Translations under genes and position numbers: made by a program
From: a virus
Virus record (IMG/VR): IMGVR_UViG_3300017783_005857
Coordinates: 1-32,589 of that record
DNA length: 32,589 nucleotides
Direction: 5' to 3' (one strand)
In this document: positions 23,537 through 31,616 of the stretch, piece by piece
How positions within the stretch are numbered: position 1 is the first letter of the stretch
Layout of the letters: the number at the start of each line of letters is the position of its first letter
The notes under the pieces: model-generated
Database searches by the model: none
What the model saw: the letters and a program-made list of their open reading frames with translations, nothing else
Told to the model about the DNA's origin: nothing

Positions 23537-23566
23537 ATTATATCAGAGAAATTCAGCTATAACCAA
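23537..23566 (-). promoter_or_regulatory. Extended -10 promoter for the four-repeat HTH gene
   Basis: Minus strand TTGGTT (23566-23561), 18 bases, TATAAT (23542-23537) preceded by TGA, giving TGnTATAAT. A perfect extended -10 compensates for the weak -35. Predicted start near 23530, giving a leader of about 75 bases. Confidence 0.65.
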
Positions 23567-23593
23567 GTAAAAAGTTAAAGTAATTGCTTGTTG

Positions 23594-25336
23594 TTAAACA
23601 ATTCCTTTAAGAATCTCTGCACGATTATTCCAATAATTAATAATTTTTATGCCTAGCGATTCCGCACGTTTTGCTTTTGAACTAGCAGTATTATCATCAC
23701 CACTGATTAAAGCTACGCAGTCTTTTGTTACAGTATTAGTAACTTGATATCCAAACTGAGCTAGATGCTCTGATATCTGATTACGTGTCATATCAAGTTT
23801 GCCTGTAACACAAACTTTTTTATTACTAGAAGTATCTAAAACTCGTTCGATACTTAAATCTTGTTTTAGTTGAACAGGAAGTGTTTCTACCCATTCTTCG
23901 TTTACTTCTAGCCAAGTTAGTATATTCTCAACTGTTTTAGGACCGACGCCTGCTATTGTCTGGTATTCAATCTCTCGTAATTGTGAGAACTGAGGTAAAA
24001 TAGATACAATATCTCTCGACATTGATCGACCTACTCCAGGAATACCTAAAGAAGCCAACACTTGAGAATAAGGCTTTGTCTTAGAACGATCAAGTTCGTC
24101 TTGTATTTTAGAACCGTTTGCTCCAAGAATATGCCAAGGTTGGGGAGTATACAAGTCTACTGGATGAGTTAACCCCATCTTCTTAATGGAAGCAGGCCCA
24201 ACACCTTTAATTTCCATTATTCTAATATAGTGTTCAAGTAATTTTACTGTAGAAAGTTTTGAATCATCATCACAAAATAGTTTTGGTCCTTGACGACGAA
24301 GTGTACACCCAATAGCTTGTTCTGCATGAAGTTTATCAATAGTCTGAGAGCTAGGATGAGCTTCTAAAACACTGATAAATTTAGGGATAACTCCTCCAGA
24401 GCGTTCGATCTGAATTAAGTCTCCAACGCCTAGTTTATGTGATTCAATGAATTCTATATTGTGTAGAGTAACACGTGAGATTAGTGCTCCGTCAATTTCT
24501 ACAGGATCAACATGTCCTACAGGATTAACTGCACCAGTACGGCCAACCACCCAATCTACTGACTGTAGACGAGTAACGGCAAGTAATGCTCCCCTCTCTT
24601 TAAGAGCAATTGCAAATCGTGGATATTTTGAAGTATATCCTAAACGATCACACTCGCTCCATGAATCTATTCTATATACTACACCATCTTGCGGATATTG
24701 TCCACACAAATCTTCTTCAAAAATAATATTGAAGCCCGCATTTTTTACTATTGACATTCTTGCACGATAGTCTGTACGAACTCCGAGATAATCATGGGCA
24801 ATAAAACGAATTGATCTTTCAGAAAACTCATCAGCGCTCTTCAATCCGAGTGCGCCAGAAACATAGTTACGAAAGTTGTCTACTGTATTATCGGTGACAC
24901 ATTCACCAACAATTACCGCAGAATCAATTGATATTTTTTGAGGAACACCTGCACAGTGTTTCATTAGGTGAGTAACATTTTCTCCATACTCGCCATTACC
25001 GCGAGTAAGAGCTAGATCGAGTTTGCCTTCTCGATAGATAAGTGAAAGATTAGTTCCATCAAGCTTAGGAACTCTAACATTAAATTCAGAACCAATCTCT
25101 GTAGAATCATAACTTTTCTGAAGTGAGTATAGCTTGAAAGGATGACGCACTTTACCGGCTTCTCCTCCAACACGTAGAGTAGGAGAGTCACTATCTTTCC
25201 AGCCTTGACGAGATTCGATAGTATGCAACTGATCATATAGAGCGTCCCACTCTTCATCAGAAACTGATGGGTGAGCCAGGTCATAGTATTCATGCGACAG
25301 CTTCTTGACTAAATTTTTGAGTTCCGAATAATCCAT
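23594..25336 (-). CDS. ligA: NAD+-dependent DNA ligase (LigA-like, shortened)
   Basis: A 580-aa ligase. Domain Ia has YYDLAHPSVSDEEWDALYDQL; the adenylated lysine is K91 in PKLDGTNLS; RGNGEYGENVTH, GECVTDN and DGVVYRID complete the nucleotidyltransferase. The OB fold has VGRTGAVNPVGHVDPVEIDG. The zinc finger region (about 345-362) keeps only two cysteines (GCTLRRQGPKLFCDDD) and is degenerate. HhH repeats (IKGVGPASIKKMG, LGIPGVGRSMS, IAGVGPKTVENI) precede a C-terminal BRCT domain (from about 505, KKVCVTGKLDMTRNQI). Cellular LigA is about 670 aa. AAGGAG lies six bases before the ATG. It seals nicks in phage replication and could complete UvsE repair. Confidence 0.95.
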   Translation of the reverse strand: MDYSELKNLVKKLSHEYYDLAHPSVSDEEWDALYDQLHTIESRQGWKDSDSPTLRVGGEAGKVRHPFKLYSLQKSYDSTEIGSEFNVRVPKLDGTNLSLIYREGKLDLALTRGNGEYGENVTHLMKHCAGVPQKISIDSAVIVGECVTDNTVDNFRNYVSGALGLKSADEFSERSIRFIAHDYLGVRTDYRARMSIVKNAGFNIIFEEDLCGQYPQDGVVYRIDSWSECDRLGYTSKYPRFAIALKERGALLAVTRLQSVDWVVGRTGAVNPVGHVDPVEIDGALISRVTLHNIEFIESHKLGVGDLIQIERSGGVIPKFISVLEAHPSSQTIDKLHAEQAIGCTLRRQGPKLFCDDDSKLSTVKLLEHYIRIMEIKGVGPASIKKMGLTHPVDLYTPQPWHILGANGSKIQDELDRSKTKPYSQVLASLGIPGVGRSMSRDIVSILPQFSQLREIEYQTIAGVGPKTVENILTWLEVNEEWVETLPVQLKQDLSIERVLDTSSNKKVCVTGKLDMTRNQISEHLAQFGYQVTNTVTKDCVALISGDDNTASSKAKRAESLGIKIINYWNNRAEILKGIV

Positions 25337-25360
25337 AGTTTCTCCTTCAATCTTGAATAT

Positions 25361-25389
25361 ATAATATCATAAGAAAGAGGAATAAGCAA
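25361..25389 (-). promoter_or_regulatory. Promoter for the ligase gene with RBS-pairing arm
   Basis: Minus strand TTGCTT (25389-25384), 17 bases, TATTAT (25366-25361), preceded by TGA (TGnTATTAT). CTCTTTC in the spacer (25379-25373) can pair with GAAGGAG (25348-25342), which contains the ligase Shine-Dalgarno. There is no T-run after the second arm, so this version would mask the RBS rather than terminate. Confidence 0.6.
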
Positions 25390-25392
25390 TGT

Positions 25393-25713
25393 CTAAACGT
25401 CTTTTTCTGCTAGTTTACGCTCAAGCGCCACAACTAGATTGGTTAAATTAGACTTTTTATTAAGATTAGTTCCCTCAATCTCAATATCAAGCATTGTTTC
25501 TAAATCACGTAGCATTGTTTTTACTGTTCGCGATCCTTCACTATCTTCGTCTGAAGGCTTTTCATAAATACGTAGTTGTACAAGTTTAGAAATTACACTT
25601 CGATATCCTTTACCAAAATGCTCTCCAAGTTCGTTTACGTCTTTTGTATTATTTTCTGTGTAGAGGCGAATTAATTCTGCCTCTTGTTCATCACTCCACG
25701 CTTTCACGCTCAT
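25393..25713 (-). CDS. Single-repeat HTH (Myb/SANT-like) DNA-binding protein
   Basis: A 106-aa protein from the ATG at 25713, which has a perfect AGGAGG five bases upstream. Residues 5-50 (WSDEQEAELIRLYTENNTKDVNELGEHFGKGYRSVISKLVQLRIY) match the unit repeated in the 227-aa protein at 22770-23453. The C-terminal half is a charged helix (TVKTMLRDLETMLDIEIEG...LVVALERKLAEKDV) that may dimerise. It overlaps the end of the PC4-like gene by 23 bases. A regulatory role is likely, target unknown. Confidence 0.8.
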   Translation of the reverse strand: MSVKAWSDEQEAELIRLYTENNTKDVNELGEHFGKGYRSVISKLVQLRIYEKPSDEDSEGSRTVKTMLRDLETMLDIEIEGTNLNKKSNLTNLVVALERKLAEKDV

Positions 25714-25969
25714 GCGAACCTCCTTTTCTATGTCTGCGAGCTGCGTGTTCTGCAGCTTCATCTAGTAGTTTAGCCACGGATGTAGTTTCGTCTGCGAGTA
25801 AGGCGTAGCCTTTAGACGTAGGATACCAATTTCCCGAGTCGCCGTCCATATTATATTCACGAATGTGAACATAGGCGACTCCTCGAAATTCGTTATAGGT
25901 TACACGAATCTCATTTCCGTTTGCTTTCTTGTACGCAGTTCCAAAACTACGTTCTGTTTCGTTTTCCAT
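25691..25969 (-). CDS. PC4/p15-like ssDNA-binding transcription cofactor
   Basis: A 92-aa protein from the ATG at 25969 (AAGGA upstream). The core VTYNEFRGVAYVHIREYNMDG...WYPTSKGYALLADE (about 23-61) fits the PC4/Sub1 (PF02229, YdbC-like) pattern, including VxIREY and the P-x-x-KG turn before the final helix. PC4 proteins form dimers that bind ssDNA and influence transcription. The tail is His/Arg-rich (HAARRHRKGG). It is first after the 199-base gap, suggesting an early transcription or replication cofactor. Confidence 0.8.
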   Translation of the reverse strand: MENETERSFGTAYKKANGNEIRVTYNEFRGVAYVHIREYNMDGDSGNWYPTSKGYALLADETTSVAKLLDEAAEHAARRHRKGGSHERESVE

Positions 25970-26168
25970 GTTTTCCTTTCTTTTAGTACAGCTTAATATC
26001 AAGAGTAAAAATTTTATATTTGCGCTTTGTCAAAATTTATGTTACTTTATACTCGTATTTAACAGCGTACTTAAATTAACTAAATCGTAGATTTAACGCA
26101 ATTTAATCTAGATGTCACATGGCTTTCCCTAAATTATCATGCGTTATTTGTATATGCACGGAGTGCAT
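25970..26168. other. 199-base intergenic gap between glycan module and early genes
   Basis: No ORF or tRNA-like fold seen. Two exact palindromes are present: ATGCAC-GGA-GTGCAT (26154-26168), directly after the glycosyltransferase stop, and TAAATC-GTA-GATTTA (26081-26095). A TTGACA on the minus strand (26033-26028) has no acceptable -10 at 15-19 bases. TATAAA-like words occur at several places. It probably contains the promoter of the PC4-like gene, which I could not fix. Confidence 0.5.
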
Positions 26169-27317
26169 TCAAGTAGCACGCCACCCTTGCGCCAAAATTC
26201 TGGCAGTAGGTTCGTCCATATCAACGGAGTTGATTAACGCGGCGTAGCGTTCTACTATATCTTCCCAAGTAAATAAATCTTTTGAATAATCTCTACCTGT
26301 TATATTTCTATCATAACACGCTCTCATTTTACCTGCTAAATCATGAATATCAGGTTCTGTAGCAATAGCGTGTCCCCCCATTGTTGTTAAAGCATCTCCT
26401 GGTTTCATCATCATAACTTTAGGATCATCTGCTTTTACAGTTACATATTTAGGAGGAATTCTACAAAGATCATCTTTAACAAATTCATCTGTAGGACCGT
26501 CTCCTGTTACTAGGGGAAAACAACCACAAGCCATAGCTTCTTGAATATGCATACCAAAACCCTCTCCTCTATAAGGATGTACTACTGTATGACTAGATTT
26601 AAACATACGGCTCATATCAATCTCACTCATTTGTTTGTCATTATACTCAATCTCTGCGCACCCAGTATCATACTGTAATTTAAGAATTTGAGGTACAATT
26701 TTATAATCACCATAAACAGCAGGGTTGTCTTTAATAATCAATTTTGCATTATCTTCTTTTTTAAACACTTGACTCCATATCTGTAGTAAAATATCTAACC
26801 CTTTTCTCCACTGAGCGTTTCCAACAAAGACAAATGTATATTTATCATTTAAATTTTTATTTTTAGTATTAAAATGTTTTGTATCATAACCGTTTGGAAT
26901 TACTTCTATCTTATTAGGTCTTAGTCCTGCGTCTTTATATATGTTTGCAGTCCAATTAGAAGGGGTAATAACTTTATCTACAAAAGTCTCAAACTTATAT
27001 TGCCATTCAAAAGGTAGCTTTCTATATTCCCAAGGCTGAATTTGAAATACTTTTGTTTTATCAGAAACAGGCCATTTCCATATTGGAGGATAGGTGTGTC
27101 TAATTTGAATATCTGGTTCTTCATCCATATTTTTCATTAACTTTTTTAGTGCTTTTAAATCAGTGCTAGACACATTATATTGTGGATCATACTGGTCTAG
27201 AGGATTAATAAATACCTCTATATTATCTACTTCTGATAAACCAATTGCAAGCTTTCTATTAATGATAGCAAGACTGTGGTTATCAAAAAATTTACCAATT
27301 ATTTCTACTTTTCTCAT
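26169..27317 (-). CDS. GT4-family glycosyltransferase
   Basis: A 382-aa GT-B glycosyltransferase. The C-terminal donor-binding half has FVFVGNAQWRKGLDILLQIW (about 165-185) and the retaining EX7E motif HPYRGEGFGMHIQEAMACGCFPLVT (about 240-265). The N-terminal half has the acceptor-domain pattern with DKVITPSNWTANIYKDAGL and VIPNGYD. It transfers an activated sugar to an unknown acceptor. It is the last gene of the glycan module and is followed by a palindrome and the intergenic gap. Confidence 0.9.
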   Translation of the reverse strand: MRKVEIIGKFFDNHSLAIINRKLAIGLSEVDNIEVFINPLDQYDPQYNVSSTDLKALKKLMKNMDEEPDIQIRHTYPPIWKWPVSDKTKVFQIQPWEYRKLPFEWQYKFETFVDKVITPSNWTANIYKDAGLRPNKIEVIPNGYDTKHFNTKNKNLNDKYTFVFVGNAQWRKGLDILLQIWSQVFKKEDNAKLIIKDNPAVYGDYKIVPQILKLQYDTGCAEIEYNDKQMSEIDMSRMFKSSHTVVHPYRGEGFGMHIQEAMACGCFPLVTGDGPTDEFVKDDLCRIPPKYVTVKADDPKVMMMKPGDALTTMGGHAIATEPDIHDLAGKMRACYDRNITGRDYSKDLFTWEDIVERYAALINSVDMDEPTARILAQGWRAT

Positions 27318-27319
27318 CT

Positions 27320-28156
27320 TTAAATTCCAATCATATTTGCTTGTTCTACTGCTTTTTTTCTAAATTCTTCTTTTGAGATCTGTGTAAGTCTCGACCACTG
27401 AGATGGGTCACCGAATCCTGAAGTTTTAAAATTACGTAATTCATTAAAATTACCTAGATTAATATTTCTCCAAATATCATAGAACGGATCTTCATCAACA
27501 ATATCTGCATGACCTATATTATGAATTTTTTGGTTTAATTCTTTTTCTTTTCTACAAATACTCCAATGTAAAATAGCTAGAGGGGTTGCAAGTACTCTTT
27601 TTGCTCCTTGAGCATTATTAGTCCAACGAGCATAAACAAATTCATAGTTTTTCCAATTAGCAAATCCTTGAGTTTCTTGTAAATTCCAATTACCTCTCTC
27701 ATCTGTAATTACTAAGTAACTGTCTTCAAACTCTTTATAAGGTAAAAACCAATTAAAAGCTAAATCATAATCTTTATAGTAAGGCTCTACAAGAGGTAAA
27801 TAGCTTTCAAAAAAATGATTAGCGTTTAATAATTCTTCATCTGCGTCAAAACTAAATAACCAATCATGTGAACAATGACTTTTTAAATAATTTCTTTCAT
27901 AATTATCGTTATTAATAAAGACATCAGACTTATAAAAATCTTCTTCAACAACAGTAATTTTATTATCTCCATCAATTACAGATAGTTTTTTAAACAAATC
28001 TTGTTCATCGAAGCTAAAATTATTGCCTGCCCAAGTTTTTCTATTTTTATCTAATCCTAACACAATCTCGTCTACATAAGCATAATATGACATAATACTT
28101 GCAGGTAAATACTCTGCGTCGTAACTAATTAAACTAATCGCTGATTTTTTTTGCAT
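27320..28156 (-). CDS. GT2-like glycosyltransferase
   Basis: A 278-aa protein with a GT-A fold pattern: SLISYDAEYLPASIMSYYAYVDEIVLGLD at the N-terminus and the metal-binding DxD in WLFSFDADEELL (about 100-111). The C-terminal half (ANWKNYEFVYARW...LAILHWSICRKEKE) is typical of acceptor regions. AGGA lies seven bases before the ATG, which overlaps the small membrane-protein gene by about 23 bases. Acceptor unknown. Confidence 0.85.
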   Translation of the reverse strand: MQKKSAISLISYDAEYLPASIMSYYAYVDEIVLGLDKNRKTWAGNNFSFDEQDLFKKLSVIDGDNKITVVEEDFYKSDVFINNDNYERNYLKSHCSHDWLFSFDADEELLNANHFFESYLPLVEPYYKDYDLAFNWFLPYKEFEDSYLVITDERGNWNLQETQGFANWKNYEFVYARWTNNAQGAKRVLATPLAILHWSICRKEKELNQKIHNIGHADIVDEDPFYDIWRNINLGNFNELRNFKTSGFGDPSQWSRLTQISKEEFRKKAVEQANMIGI

Positions 28157-28379
28157 TTTTTATTCCTCTATAAATTCCTATTAAAAGTGCTTCTACTATA
28201 AAAAAGGGAAACATAATTATAAACAAAGATATTCCTACTAAGACTATAAGAATAGTTGTTACTACTACAAATAGTTTTTCAAAAACTTGGGATGATATTG
28301 TGCTAGACATCTTATTGTCTACATCGTGTTTTTTAAACATTTCTTCAAGTTGTTCATAGTTTACTAATTTAGACTTCAT
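28134..28379 (-). CDS. Small membrane protein, 81 aa
   Basis: A hydrophilic N-terminus (about 35 residues) is followed by a long hydrophobic region that could form one or two helices (FVVVTTILIVLVGISLFIIMFPFFIVEALLIGIY), and a basic tail (RGIKNAKKISD). Size and topology fit a holin, but no endolysin is nearby and its place between glycosyltransferases suggests a membrane partner for them. ATGA overlap with the upstream gene. Confidence 0.7.
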   Translation of the reverse strand: MKSKLVNYEQLEEMFKKHDVDNKMSSTISSQVFEKLFVVVTTILIVLVGISLFIIMFPFFIVEALLIGIYRGIKNAKKISD

Positions 28380-29110
28380 TTTTTTGCTACCCTATCTACA
28401 GTACTATAAAAAGGACTGTTTGCCCATTTATTTTGTAAAACATTAAGATTATGCAACTCTGCGTCAACATTTTCTTGTGTTTTAATTCTTTTTACATCCT
28501 TACTTTGAAAATGATACATTGGAATAGGTAATTGATATATTCTCCAACCAGCTTTTCTAGCTTCTAAAGAGTAATCAACATCTCTGTTATAACTCCAAAG
28601 ATATCTAGGATCAAAGTCTCCTACTCTATTTAGTAACTCTCTTCTAATATAAATACCTCCAAAAGTATACCAAGCAACTTCTCGTACTTTATCATACTGG
28701 CCTTCATCATATTCCAGTTCTTTCCATTTATGACCACTAAATAATTCTAACCCAGACCCATAGTGATCCGGTTTATTATCTGTAAATTTACCGCCAGCAC
28801 ACTCAATAACTTGCTTATTATTATGAGATCCAGGATATATCAATTTTAATCCTAGTATTCCTGCTTCTGGGTATTTTTCTACATATTCTAATAGTTTTTC
28901 ATCCCAATCTTCTGCGTCTTCGTGAGGAGCCATATCTGCATGCATAATAAAAATATCTGTATCGCACGAATTCCATAACTTTTGATACATTAAATCTGGG
29001 CCTATTTTGTTTGTATCTTTTTCTAAAAGTGCAGGAACTCCCCACGGTAGTTTATTTTTAAATTCTGCAATCTCTTCATCAAACACATATGGAGTAATAA
29101 TAGTAAACAC
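28376..29110 (-). CDS. GT2-like glycosyltransferase
   Basis: A 244-aa GT-A-type protein. FIMHADMAPHED (about 55-65) replaces the canonical DxD region, and GILGLKLIYPGS, YTFGGIYIRRELLNRVGDFDPRYLWSYNRDVDYSLEARKAGWRIY is characteristic of rhamnosyl-type GT2 enzymes. The start is GTG at 29110, supported by AGAGGAAG upstream and a TAGTG overlap with the preceding 50-aa ORF. Acceptor unknown. Confidence 0.85.
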   Translation of the reverse strand: MFTIITPYVFDEEIAEFKNKLPWGVPALLEKDTNKIGPDLMYQKLWNSCDTDIFIMHADMAPHEDAEDWDEKLLEYVEKYPEAGILGLKLIYPGSHNNKQVIECAGGKFTDNKPDHYGSGLELFSGHKWKELEYDEGQYDKVREVAWYTFGGIYIRRELLNRVGDFDPRYLWSYNRDVDYSLEARKAGWRIYQLPIPMYHFQSKDVKRIKTQENVDAELHNLNVLQNKWANSPFYSTVDRVAKK

Positions 29111-29262
29111 TAGGGCTTCCTCTTTTCTAGTTCTGTAACTTTGTTTTCTAACCAGTTAATAACAATTTTAGTTTCTTTGTTTGGGTGTATATTTTGTATT
29201 TTTAAATCTTCTAATTCAGATCTAAGAACCATTAATGATGACCACTCACTACTAGATAACAT
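29110..29262 (-). CDS. Small coupled hypothetical protein, 50 aa
   Basis: I found this frame between the epimerase and the glycosyltransferase. It starts MLSSSEWSS, continues as a charged helix (LRSELEDLKIQ, WLENKVTELEKRKP) and ends TAG. Its ATG overlaps the epimerase stop (TAATG) and its TAG overlaps the next GTG (TAGTG), so it fills the gap exactly and is very likely translated. It may be a coiled-coil adaptor; not recognised. Confidence 0.7.
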   Translation of the reverse strand: MLSSSEWSSLMVLRSELEDLKIQNIHPNKETKIVINWLENKVTELEKRKP

Positions 29263-30266
29263 TAAAATCTCTTTTCTGTCCAAGTTTTAGGAGTTTTTTC
29301 GTTTACAATTTCTAAAGGTAAATGATACTTAAAAGGTTTTGTACCTTTTTCTCTAATCCAATTTGCTGTCTTTGTTACCGATTCTTCAACCGTAGTAGTT
29401 GTTTTATACCCTAATAGTTTTCTTGCTTTATCAGAAGAACAAGTAGCGTGCTTTACTTCTTGTGGTCTTCCTTGCGTATAATAAATTGGGTCTTGATTTA
29501 GTCCTGTTTCGTTTGCACAAAATTCGGCTAGTTCTTTAATAGTGATTGATTCTTCGTCCGGACCGATATTTATAGTTTCATATACAATATTTTCTTGTGT
29601 GCCCATTTTTTCTAAACATTGTACACAATCATCTACATAAGAAAAACAACGTGTTTGCTCTCCATCACCATAAATAATAGAAGGCTTACCTTGAAGATTT
29701 CTATTTAACATAATACTCATTACATTTCTAAAGGGATCATCATATTTTTGATATTCTCCTACTATATTATGAGGTACTGCTATATTCCACTCTATGTTAT
29801 GAACTTTTCCTAATACTTTTAAAACATCTTCTGCGGCTACCTTAGCTATCCCATAAGGATCTACTGGTGACGGTTTCATATTTTCTGTAAAAGGAGGTTT
29901 CTGCTCTCCATATCTCGCCATTGATGTGCAAAACACTATACGATTTACTTTTGCAGCAATTGCTGCAGAAAAAGTAGTGACAGAGGCTTCAAATATATTA
30001 CGAGTAATAAATGAAGGAGAAAATACAGATAATCCTTCGTGTGCTGTTGCAGCACAGTGATAAACTAAATCACAACCTTCCATTGCATTTTTCATCGCTT
30101 TAAAATCGCAACAATCACTTAGAGTAAAATCTACAAAAGAAGGAACATTATCTTCTTCTCCTCCTATAAAAGTATCATTACCTGCTACTTTCCATCCTAA
30201 TTCGTGCATACGAACTGCGATATGGTGTCCTAAGAATCCTCCGACCCCTGTAACAAAAACTTTCAT
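29262..30266 (-). CDS. NAD-dependent sugar epimerase/dehydratase (extended SDR)
   Basis: A 334-aa extended short-chain dehydrogenase. The Rossmann motif is GVGGFLG (7-13), the catalytic triad is TS (114-115) and Y138xxxK142 (DPYGIAK), and the substrate half has EYQKYDDPFRNVMSIM, YGDGEQTRCFSYVDDCVQCL and INIGPDE. GalE/WbpP-type UDP-sugar 4-epimerases are the closest pattern, but the exact substrate cannot be told. AGGA precedes the ATG and the stop is coupled to the 50-aa ORF. It would supply a nucleotide sugar to the adjacent transferases. Confidence 0.92.
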   Translation of the reverse strand: MKVFVTGVGGFLGHHIAVRMHELGWKVAGNDTFIGGEEDNVPSFVDFTLSDCCDFKAMKNAMEGCDLVYHCAATAHEGLSVFSPSFITRNIFEASVTTFSAAIAAKVNRIVFCTSMARYGEQKPPFTENMKPSPVDPYGIAKVAAEDVLKVLGKVHNIEWNIAVPHNIVGEYQKYDDPFRNVMSIMLNRNLQGKPSIIYGDGEQTRCFSYVDDCVQCLEKMGTQENIVYETINIGPDEESITIKELAEFCANETGLNQDPIYYTQGRPQEVKHATCSSDKARKLLGYKTTTTVEESVTKTANWIREKGTKPFKYHLPLEIVNEKTPKTWTEKRF

Positions 30267-30874
30267 TGGTATTTCCTATTTATAAAGGCAAAGTCACTAC
30301 CATAGTTATGATATTTTATATAGTTTTTCTGTTCTAAGTAGTCAGTTACTTCTTGACGGGTATATGATTTCTGTTCTTGAATATGATCAGGGTGCATCTC
30401 TAAATTAAAACCTACGATAGAATCTAAAAATACCCCACAACTTCTTAGCATTATGAGTTCGCTTCCTTCTATGTCTGCCCATACTGCAATTTTTTTATCT
30501 TGTAGCCCTCTATCACTTATAAAAGTATCTAGTCTAGTACATTTAACTTCTTCTTTTATATAGGAACCTGCCGGAGCATTTTCTCCGGCAATTAACCAAA
30601 AATCAGCTTTACCCTTTTCGTGCCCCATAAATCCTTCTATTGTACCATCATTTTCTGCGATAGCTAGTTTTATAAGCTCTCCTGGAAAAATTTTAGATAA
30701 TTCATCAAACCTTCTATGCTCTGGTTCAAATCCGATAATTTCACAATCAGGACGAAGCCTGTTTATTGTCCACGCTTCGCTTCCTTTTATGCCTACTCCG
30801 CAGTCTATGAATACATCTATATCACCTACTAGTTGTAGAAATTTTTCTGTACCGCTTTTTAAATACTCTTCCAT
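30263..30874 (-). CDS. FkbM-family SAM methyltransferase
   Basis: A 203-aa class I methyltransferase. The SAM-binding start is FIDCGVGIKGSEAW (about 22-35), the acidic strand 2 is IIGFEPEHRRFDEL, and the FkbM features are KCTRLDTFI and VWADIEGSELIMLRS. It probably O-methylates a sugar of the phage-made glycan. AAGGG lies upstream. Paired with a second FkbM gene, but the two differ in length and sequence. Confidence 0.85.
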   Translation of the reverse strand: MEEYLKSGTEKFLQLVGDIDVFIDCGVGIKGSEAWTINRLRPDCEIIGFEPEHRRFDELSKIFPGELIKLAIAENDGTIEGFMGHEKGKADFWLIAGENAPAGSYIKEEVKCTRLDTFISDRGLQDKKIAVWADIEGSELIMLRSCGVFLDSIVGFNLEMHPDHIQEQKSYTRQEVTDYLEQKNYIKYHNYGSDFAFINRKYQ

Positions 30875-30879
30875 TTTTA

Positions 30880-31599
30880 TTACCCTTCTGTATCATATGT
30901 AAAAAGATAATCATCTTTTCCGTTTTCTTTTTTAATAGAATAACCTAATTCCTTTAAAAAATTTAGAATAAAACTTTTATCTTTTTCGGAATTGTGATTA
31001 AGTTCAATTACTATTACTGGTTTATAATTCATAATTGTTTTTTTCATCCCTAAAAGAACATTTTTTTCATAGCCTTCTACATCAATTTTAACAATGTCTA
31101 CTTTTTTATTTAAATTATCAATAGATAGGGTTTCTATATCAATAAATTGATCTGTTCTTGGGCCTCCATTTTCAATTCCAAAAGAACCATAACTATCCCA
31201 TGTAAATCCTGTTAAGGGTGCAGGAATATTATAGCTAATTTTTTCATTATCTGAATAAGACACAGCTTTATTATAACACTTAACTTTGTTGTTATAGTTT
31301 CCGTGGTTTGCTAACAAATTTTTAGATAAGCAATCATAAACCACTGGATTAACTTCAAAAGCGCATACTTCAGCTGTTATATTTTTTTCCTCTAATAATT
31401 TTAAATATTGAAGTGATATACAACCAAAATGAGCACCAATATCAAAAAAGACACTATCTTGTGTAATATAATCTTTAAATAAGTTAAAAGTTTCATAGTA
31501 TGGCGGTGTTTCTTTGAAAGAGCTAATATACCTCATATCGCCAACAGCTGATTCTGGAAAATGTAATTTACCTAATAATTGATGTTGAATAATTTCCAT
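30880..31599 (-). CDS. FkbM-family SAM methyltransferase
   Basis: A 239-aa protein with motif I VFFDIGAHFGCISLQYL (about 50-66), motif II VCAFEVNPVVYDCLSKNL, IETLSIDNL and the FkbM signature VDIVKIDVEGYEKNVLLGMK, followed by PVIVIELNH. SAM-dependent methylation of a glycan hydroxyl is the likely role. AAGGA is nine bases before the ATG. It lies five bases before the next FkbM gene. Confidence 0.9.
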   Translation of the reverse strand: MEIIQHQLLGKLHFPESAVGDMRYISSFKETPPYYETFNLFKDYITQDSVFFDIGAHFGCISLQYLKLLEEKNITAEVCAFEVNPVVYDCLSKNLLANHGNYNNKVKCYNKAVSYSDNEKISYNIPAPLTGFTWDSYGSFGIENGGPRTDQFIDIETLSIDNLNKKVDIVKIDVEGYEKNVLLGMKKTIMNYKPVIVIELNHNSEKDKSFILNFLKELGYSIKKENGKDDYLFTYDTEG

Positions 31600-31616
31600 T
31601 TTTATTTTTCCTTATA

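Noticed and set aside
26028-26033. Minus-strand TTGACA as a -35 box for the PC4-like gene
   Set aside because: No TATAAT-like hexamer lies 15-19 bases downstream; the nearest TATAAA is only about 9-10 bases away.
28134-28379. Firm holin assignment for the 81-aa membrane protein
   Set aside because: Topology fits, but there is no endolysin or spanin nearby and it sits in the glycan operon; left as a membrane protein.
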